A stretch of 64,000 bases of DNA from NCBI GenBank assembly GCA_948567375.1, contig OX419761.1:15936501-16000500 (forward strand). The letters run 5' to 3'. The stretch's first letter is position 1, and each line of letters begins with the position of its first letter. Positions 56,848 to 64,000 of the stretch are shown here, piece after piece. The translations under genes and the position numbers were made by a program. Below the pieces are notes generated by a model, which saw nothing but the letters and a program-made list of their open reading frames with translations, was not told the origin of the DNA and ran no database searches. Source of the DNA: Lunularia cruciata. Its lineage: Eukaryota > Streptophyta > Marchantiopsida > Lunulariales > Lunulariaceae.

Positions 56848-59163
56848 TTGAGTTTTCTAGGGTTCATGGCAGAAGTAGTTTCAAGTGAGTGTGAGGAGGG
56901 ACTTGAGAATGAAGAGAAGCAAGGAAATCCAGCTCAATTGACAGAGTCAGATTGGAGATTGGTGTTGGGAGGAGAGGTTGGTGAGGAAACTAGGGCTAGG
57001 TTCCTTGGGAAAGGAGAGCCTACGGAGGAGACTGATGAAATCCAAAATTCCTTCACTACACCGCACATGAAGAAGAAGTACAAAGTCAATACTTATTGGG
57101 ATCAGATCAGGCAAATTATCATGATAAAGCACTTGGTGCTTTATCACAATAAAGCACCAAGTGGTGTTCATCCATTAGATGTTTGCGGGACCGCCAATGA
57201 ATTGGGTGAAGTGTTTTCACCAAAGAACAAGATAGATGGTGTGATGCTGGAGAGATCAAGATGCTCCCCATTACTTGGTGCTATTTTTGCACATTTTTAC
57301 TTTGGGTTGAACTTGATGAAGGAGATAGAGCAAAGGAAGATGGTGTCTCACTTTCATCTAGACTTACAAAAAGCTATGGATGAGGAGGAACAATAGTATA
57401 TCCGACACATCCAAAGTAGTGATGAGCACTATACAAGAATGGGGCAACACATGAGGATAGTCGTGAATATCTTGAAGACAAGGAAGAGAAGTCGTCCCAA
57501 GGAGAGCATGTTGCTGGTCCAACCCAAGAAGACAAGGAATGTGAACCTGAAGCAAGACATTGTAGTAATTGATGAGTCATCAAGGGCAGAGGAGTCAAAA
57601 GGCAAAGCCAAGTATAGGTCAAAAGACTTGGGAGAAGAAGAAGAACCAGAGCTTACATTATGGAGTGAAGGGTCAAGTAGCAAAAGTAAGGGTGAAATGG
57701 AAGTTCAGCAACAAGGTGAAGATGATGTTGACACCAAAGAACAAGAGTTCCATGTGACAATTGATGCATGGGAGGAGGAGAAATTTTGTATCCAGAATTG
57801 CCAAGTACAAAGATAGAAGAGACTCTAGAAGCCGTGCCAAAGTTGGAGTTTTAGAAGGGTAGAAGATCAAGGAGAAGTGTTCTTACTATGGGTGTAGAAA
57901 CAAGCAATGTAAGTCCGGTAGTGGAAAAGGGAGAAAGCTTGGATGACATGCCTCTAAGAGTGAGGAGATTAAAACTTTGGAGTAAAGCTCCAGTAGAAGA
58001 AGTGAGGAGAGAAGCACTCGAGAAACCCAAGAGTTCAAGAGTCTTTGATGGGGTAGAGTACTTGTCGTAGATAGTTTGTCCCTTGTTGTTGCAGTTGAAG
58101 AAGAAGAGGGAAGAGTTTAGAGGCGATCACTTGAGATTGAAAGATGAATTGGCAGTATTGAAGTATATGAGTGAAGAAAGTTTGGAGTCAAGAAGAAAGT
58201 TAATTTGTGGAGAGTAGGAATTAGCAAAACTCAAGACTGAGGTAGAGCTTAGGAGGAAGGAGATTGAGAGCCTAACGAAAGACTTCATGACGAGAGGTGA
58301 AGCCATGACAAAGCAAGAAGAAGATCAGACGGAATAGATGGTGAAGACTGAGGCCTTGAGGGAAAAAGTGCATGACACGCAAGTGGAAGTCATCCATCTA
58401 AAAGCTATGGCAGTAGTAATGGGACAAGAGTTGGAGAGTTTGAAGACAAGTGCGATAGAGAAATATTGAGCTTGGAAAAATTGTGAGGAAGAGCAATTAC
58501 ATGGGTTGATTAGAGGAATGGAAGAGCAACTCGGGTAGAGTGTGAAGGCGAAGGAAGCTTTGAAGGCCGAGTTGGAAGATGAAGTGAAGATGTATCAAGA
58601 GGAGTTGTTAGCAGAGGGAGAGAAGTTGTAGACGTAGAGGCAAGAGACAGTCAAAGAAGTAGTTGTGAGAGTGAAGGTGATGCTTGACATGATGTCTAAG
58701 GTTCAATTAGAGGAAGCAAAATTGCACGAGTTAAAAGTGCTAATGCAAGAGACAAGGAAGAAAAAAGTGAAAGATATTGAGCTGAATAAATGGTTGATTT
58801 GCTTGAGAGAAAGAGTAGATAGAAAGATGTTAGATGTAGGAGACAATATGTATCTCAGATTAGATTTAGTAAATTCAAAGTTAGAGAGACTTTGGAGTAG
58901 TGTGAAGGAAGATAAGAAGTCCAAAGTTGTAGATGTAGGAGTATAGGTATCTTCAGATCAATTATTTGAGACATTAGAGAAGGGTGGATCAGAAGATAAA
59001 GAGATAGATAGATTACCCATGGTCTGGATGGCCAATTGCAGTAAATAAGTGATAGAATTAGTAGAGGATGTAGAAGAATTAAGAAGACCTGAGGAAGATG
59101 AAATTTGTGAAGGAACATCAAGTTTGGAAGCCAAAGTTGAGGTTGACATCGGATTTAAGTAGT
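56848..59163 (+). pseudogene. Unrecognised coiled-coil protein frame, riddled with TAG
   Basis: Two consecutive frames (56848 to about 57780, then about 57785 to 59163) give one protein-like sequence of about 770 codons. The N-terminal part has 'PSGVHPLDVCGTANELGEVF' and 'LGAIFAHFYFGLNLMKEIEQ'. The middle is charged and Lys/Glu-rich with 'KTRKRSRPKES'. The C-terminal 350 residues are heptad-like, for example 'LRLKDELAVLKYMSEE' and 'KEALKAELEDEVKMYQEELL'. Of roughly a dozen internal stops about ten are TAG, one TGA and one TAA. I do not recognise the family. Position between retrotransposons and the LTR-like sequence after it suggest an ORF of a non-autonomous LTR element, but a host gene remnant is possible. 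Confidence 0.55.
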
Positions 59164-59403
59164 AACAGATTTGAGATTTGAAGAGGTAGATATGAAGAGG
59201 TGCATTGTAATTTCAAATCTGCAAGTGGGTAAAGTTGTTAGGAAACAATATAGTTGTTAGGAAACAATATAGTTGTTAGTTAACTATCAATGCTCTGCCT
59301 ATTTAAAGGAGGCATTTGCAATGTTATGTTGTTTAGCATTCATAATTTCTAAAGATAGATAAAGCAAAGTGTTTATCTTTAGTGCTCATCGTTTGAGCTT
59401 AAT
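59164..59403 (+). promoter_or_regulatory. LTR-like promoter sequence, cut by element A
   Basis: Contains a tandem 'ttgttaggaaacaatatag' pair (59237-59275), 'gttagttaactatcaatgc' and a TATA-like 'ctgcctatttaaaggagg' near 59295. This resembles the U3/R region of an LTR; element A starts at 59404. Confidence 0.4.
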
Positions 59404-59828
59404 TATAACAATATGGAGTTTAGCGACAAAGTCAGTCAAGCTCACGAAGTAGCACATAAGACAAATTAGCCTAGAATATTCCGAAAGTATCTAGGAAGCT
59501 TCTTAGGAAGCTTCCCGGTTAGCTTAGCTTGCACCTTAAGTAAGTAGCTTCTAGAAGGAAGCTTCTAGAAGCTTCTAACTAGCTTAGCTTGCACGCCAAG
59601 TAGGCGGCTTCTAGAATGAAGCTTCTTGAGAAGCTTCCTAGTTAACTTGGTTTACACTCTAAGAAAGCGGCTTGAGAAGCTTCTTGAGAAGCTTCTCAAG
59701 GGCCTTGTATGCTACCTATAAATACCAAAGCCAAAGTTCATGCTAGGCATTCAGAGTTTTCCCTCATTCAAGCATCCCAATGTGAGGTTCCATTCTCCTA
59801 TTTCTCTCCTTGGTTTTGGTCTTTTACA
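59404..59828 (+). repeat. 5' LTR of A
   Basis: Starts TATAACAATATGG (TG mutated to TA), ends TTTTACA. Heat-shock-type array at 59549-59575 and TATAAATA at 59717-59724, about 140 bp downstream. Confidence 0.92.
59717..59724 (+). promoter_or_regulatory. TATA box of the A LTR
   Basis: TATAAATA in the context 'gctacctataaataccaaag', conserved at 35437-35444 in G and, as its complement, in both LTRs of B. Confidence 0.75.
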
Positions 59829-60099
59829 TTGGTATCAGAGCAGGAATGGGATGGATGGAATTTATGGACCACCAAATCCACTTCCACCAAACCATTGGGA
59901 CTTTCATGTCCAGATATTACCAAAGCATCACTTCGAACAATTCATCACCTCACGCTTTGGGCAGGATTTTCTACATATGATCACCGTGTCAGAGGAACCC
60001 TTGATACTTCCAGTTGTAACTTATAGAGAATGGTGGATGTGTTGTATCTATGTGTTAATCAACTAGATAAATTGAGGGTAGTGGAATAGAGTAGTAGCG

Positions 60100-60999
60100 A
60101 TGGCAGCAATACCGGATGTTATCCTTGCAATGCAACAACAAATTGAGCATCTTACTCGATTGTTGGATGAACGAGACCAGCAACGACGAGAACAGATAGA
60201 CAGAGCGCCAGTTCGAGATGGAGAAGATTGCATTCGATTTCCGAAACCCAAGGTGTTTGAAGGCAAGAATCTTCCAGGCACAGTGGAGAATTTTGTGTTT
60301 GACTGTGAACGTTACTTTGAAGCCACCAATCTTCAAGACGAGCAAAAACAAATTCTCTTGGCTTCTAGCCAGTTGGATGGAGTGGCAAAACTTTGGTGGC
60401 GATTCCAAGTAGAAAGAGCTGAACGACAAATTGTTACACCAATTTTTACATGGGCATAATTCAAGGATACAATACTTGGTCGATTTCAGACTATAAATGC
60501 CACCTGAGCTGCACGAGATAAATTGGCGGAGTTGAGGTAGATTGGCTCAGTGAGAAGCTACATCACACCATTTTAGAATATCATCATGCAAATTCTAGAT
60601 ATCCAAGAAGGTGAAGTTCTGGATCGATTTGTGCAAGGATTGAAGTCACAAACCAGATTGGAGGTGACCATGCAAGAGCCATAGAACATAAAAGAAGCCA
60701 TGCAATTGGCTAAGCTTTTTGATTCCTTAGTTGCGATAACTTGGTCTTGACCTCGACCTACACAAAACCCACTAGTACCACGAATGGAAGAACCGGTACC
60801 AATGGAGATTGATGCTATCCAACAAAGACCACTTGGCACAGCAGATAGAGAAAGATTACGACAAAATGGAGGTTGTTTTTATTGTCGCCAGTTGAGGTAT
60901 TGCATTGCTGAATGTCCACTCAAGAATGGACGACCTCGACAAGTTGCCCAAGTGGAGGTTGAGGAGCGGAATGATCAGGGAAACAAGGAATCTCAGTAG
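60100..60999 (+). pseudogene. Element A gag
   Basis: Starts 'MAAIPDVILAMQQQIEHLTR', a probable coiled coil. Capsid-like 'ENFVFDCERYFEATNLQDE' and nucleocapsid knuckle 'CFYCRQLRYCIAEC' (His position reads Tyr). Stops at 60457 (TAA) and near 60538, 60683 and 60748. The final TAG at 60997 is shared by family members, and pol follows in the -1 frame. Confidence 0.88.
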
Positions 61000-63900
61000 G
61001 AGATTTTGAGCCGCCTACTGGGAGCTTGATTAGTTCCAATGGGATTGAAGGCTCGACCTATGCAAGTCTGCTTCACTTGCAAGGTATGATATCTAATTGG
61101 GGTTGTAGAATTTTGGTTGATTCTGGAAGTTCAGAGAATTGCATGTCTATGCAAGTAGCAAAGGAATTGGGTATTCCTATCAAGTCAGTGATTGGAAGTA
61201 GTTTGATGATGGCGGATGGTAGAAAGGGTTTTGCATTCTGCACCTTGCATCCTGTTACCTTCAAGATTGGGAAGGAGTATTTGGAGTGTATGAGGTTTGT
61301 AGTGGCACCTCTACACTATGATATCATTCTGGGTCTACCTTGGCTTGAATGTCATAAGGTTCAATTTGATTGGACCCGACACCAAATTCAAGTACAACAC
61401 CAAGGTAGGAATTTCCGATTAGGTTGTCTGGCACCTCTGAGTAAGACACCTAAGAATAGGCAGTCCCAAGATGGGAAGTTTGTCAAGAAGGTAGCCATAT
61501 AGCGAATCTGGAAGGGAGATGAGTCCCAAGATGGGAAGTTTGCCAGGAAGGCAACCATGGAGCAAGCTTGGAAGAGAGATGAGTCCCTAGAAGGGAAGTT
61601 TGTTAATGAAACAGCCATAGAGCAAGCTTTGGAGGAAGATAAGTCTGTATTTGCGGTGTGGATCACGCCAATTGCACAAGAACAATCTGAGGAGGGCCAA
61701 GTGCCGCATCAACCAACGGTTGATTGGATAGTTCAGGAGTTTGTAGATGTGTTTTCGGATGATCTGCCAAAGGGATTACCCTTTGATCGAGGTATGCCCT
61801 TCAAGATTGAGTTATTGCCAGGGAGTACTCCAATGAGTAGACCAATCTATCGGCTCTCACCAAAGGAGTTGGAGGAGTTGCGAACAACACTTACAGAGTT
61901 GTCGGAGAAGGATTTCATACAACATAGTACCTCTCCTTGGGGAGCACCGGTACTATTTGTTCCAAAGAAGGATGGAGGACTTCGTTTCTGTATTGATTAC
62001 CGTAGGCTCAATAAGCAAACCATGAAGAATGCATATCCCTTGCCTCGGATCAATGACCTGCTTGATCAATTAAGTAGAGCATGCTACTTTTCCAAGCTAG
62101 ATCTTTGTAGCGGCTATTGGCAAATTCCTATTGAAGGAGAGGACGTGCAAAAGACTACCTTTTGCACAAGGTATGGACATTTTGAGTGGAGAGTTCTACC
62201 TTTCATACTCACTAATGCTCCAGCAGTCTTCATGGATCAGATGCATCGGGTGTTGGAGGGGCTATTGGATCAATCCGTGGTAGTGTTCTTAGATGATATC
62301 TTAATCTATAGTAGGACAGAGGCAAAACACATGAATCATGTGTGAGAAGTCCTAAGATGACTACGACAATGGAAATTTTACTGCAAGAAGTCAAAGTGTG
62401 CTTTTTGGCAGAAGGAGGTTACCTTCTTGGGTCATAAGATCTCATCAGAGGGGATCAAGATGGAAGAAGAGAAGATCAAGGCCATTACTGATTGGCCTAC
62501 CCCGAAGGATGCTACCAAAGTACGAGCATTCAATGGATTGGCCAGTTTTTACCGATGGTTCATCCACTATTATGCTCACGTGGCTGCACCATTGATTGAC
62601 CTCTTGGGAAAGAACTCGAGCTTCCAGTGGACCACCAAGCATGAAGAAGCATTCCAGAAGTTAAAACATATGGTGTCTTCAAGACCCATTCTTCAACCAT
62701 ATGATCCTCAACTACCTTGTGTGGTTGATTTTGATGCTTCTAACTTTGCAATTGGAGCTGTGTTGCAACAAGAATTTCCAGATGGACTACATCCTATTGC
62801 CTTTGTGTCTCGCTGACTAAATACAGCTGAAAGAAATTACTCTACTCGAGATCGAGAACAACTTGCAATGGTATATGCCACCAAGGTATGGAGGCATTAT
62901 CTCTTGGGGAAACAAGTGATCATGCAAACTGATCACAAGCCATTGTTGCAGACCTTACACCTAGAGCACATGAAGAGTCGACATCATCGATAGGAAGAGC
63001 AACTCCAATTGTTCGACATCAAACTTGAGTACAAACCAAGTCGGTTCCATGTCATCCTTGATGCTCTATCACAACGACCTGATTTGAAGTCTCTTCCTCT
63101 CATCACGGCAGCAATTACGACGGTGTCAATTGATCCCAAGATTCATAATGAGTTTTGGTTAGCTCTACAGCAAGATCCCTTGTTCCAAATGGTACATGGT
63201 TGGCTCACAACAGGTGATAAGGAGTACAACACCTTCTCCTTCAAGGAAGGCCTTCTATTCCATGCGGACCGGATCTATGTTCCAGCCAAAGGTGATCTTC
63301 GACTTGTGCGCCTTCAAGAAGCCCATGATTTACCCATCGCTGGTCACATGGGTGTGGACAAGACCTTGGGTACCCTCCAACGTCAATGGTGGTGGCCCAA
63401 CATGACACGGGATGTTCAAGAATTTGTCCGATCATGTCAGAGCTGCCAATGTAACAAGGCCAGCAACCAGAAGCCGGGTGGACTCCTTCAACCGCTTGCC
63501 GTTCCATCAGCTCGTTGGGAGCATGTGAGCTTGGATCTCATCACATCCTTGCCAAAGACAAAACAAGGACACACCGCCATCGTGGTGTTTGTGGTTAAGC
63601 TTAGTAAGCAAATCCACTTGGCACCAACCTGTGATACCGTGGATGCTCCAACCTTAGCGCAAATGTACTTCAACAATGTCTTCAAGTATCATGGAATGCC
63701 ACGCGTACTCATCTCCAATCGGGATCCTCGCTTTACCAGGAAGTTTTGGCAAGCACTCTTTCAGATACTCGGCACCAAGCTTGCTTTGTCCATGGCCTAT
63801 CATCCTCAAACTGATGGACAAACCAAACGTGCAAATCGTATATTGGAGGATATGTTGCGTGCCTTTGTTAATGTCCACCATACCAATTGGGATGAATGTC

Positions 63901-64000
63901 TTGCCATTGCCGAATTTGCCTACAACAATTCCAAACAAGCAAGCACCAGATTCTCTCCTTTCTTTCTCAATTTTGGCCAAGATCTGCTTGTTCCAAATTC
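61000..64000 (+). pseudogene. Element A pol (protease to integrase, incomplete)
   Basis: Protease 'RILVDSGSSENCMS' near 61110; RT 61557-62345 with '[14 protein letters not shown]' and intact '[11 protein letters not shown]' near 62278; RNase H to 62816; integrase zinc domain near 63340 ('HMGVDKTLGTLQRQWWWP') with 'CQSCQCNK'-type cysteines near 63440; core 'SLDLITSLPKTKQGHT' near 63530 and 'MAYHPQTDGQTKRANR' near 63793. Stops at 61501, 62343 (TGA, where B has CGA), 62358 and 62814. The frame leaves the window in the integrase core. Confidence 0.9.
61464..61643 (+). repeat. Three 60-bp repeats between protease and RT of A
   Basis: Units start at 61464, 61524 and 61584. Each encodes a Gly-Lys-Phe motif followed by an acidic helix-like segment. 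The first unit holds a TAG. Confidence 0.92.

Larger units (their letters stand above)
59404..64000 (+). mobile_element. Chromovirus A, runs off the window
   Basis: 5' LTR 59404-59828, primer site TGGTATCAGAGC at 59830-59841 (complement of initiator tRNA-Met 3' end), gag 60100-60999, pol from about 61000. The window ends inside the integrase core, so the 3' LTR and target duplication are not visible. Closely related to B, but with its own stops. Confidence 0.92.

Overview
The window looks like nuclear DNA of a land plant, most likely a non-seed plant (bryophyte, lycophyte or fern). Three things point there. There are decayed plant immune-receptor genes. One of them joins an alpha/beta-hydrolase domain to NB-ARC and leucine-rich repeats, the HNL class known from liverworts. 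The rest is dominated by plant-type Ty3/gypsy retrotransposons with an initiator-Met primer site. I cannot name the species. I found no intact host gene, no rRNA or tRNA gene, no CRISPR array and no bacterial operon.

Left part (1-27.9 kb): the graveyard of a receptor-gene cluster. It holds leucine-rich-repeat (LRR) receptor pseudogenes (1336-4075, 13440-13695, 26526-27735) and an HNL pseudogene (16620-19870). Between them the same flanking blocks recur in the same order. I call them Q (4346-4545, 14210-14475, 20250-20405), P (190-960, 5040-5507, 14480-14945) and D (9400-9720, 10540-11290, 15060-15735, 20540-21750). This suggests tandem segmental duplication of one receptor locus. Two blocks carry local expansions that the other copies lack: five units of about 98 bp at 362-852 and four units of about 119 bp at 4546-5022. 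Into this cluster inserted a non-LTR retrotransposon of the restriction-like-endonuclease (RLE) type (5796-9383, minus). It has a 5'-truncated relative at 22450-23948 with a perfect 10-bp target-site duplication (TSD) and a 5'-end fragment at 11450-11850.

Right part (27.9-64 kb): nested LTR retrotransposons, datable by their TSDs. Element G (28300-35548, TSD TCATC) sits inside element F, a Ty3/gypsy element whose integrase is followed by a decayed PHD finger rather than a chromodomain. F is also broken by a solo LTR (36282-37022). Element B (44545-50176, TSD AAGAG, LTRs differing at about 6 of 423 positions) sits inside element C (44022-54057), which sits inside element E (41497-about 56170). 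A degenerate coiled-coil reading frame (56848-59163) lies between E and element A (59404 to the window end). A, B, C, G, H and I are one chromovirus family: gag, protease, reverse transcriptase, RNase H, integrase, chromodomain. Their LTRs carry perfect heat-shock-element arrays upstream of a TATA box.

Every coding region is broken by stops or frameshifts. In two of them nearly all stops are TAG where glutamine is plausible, which fits C-to-T decay at methylated CHG sites.
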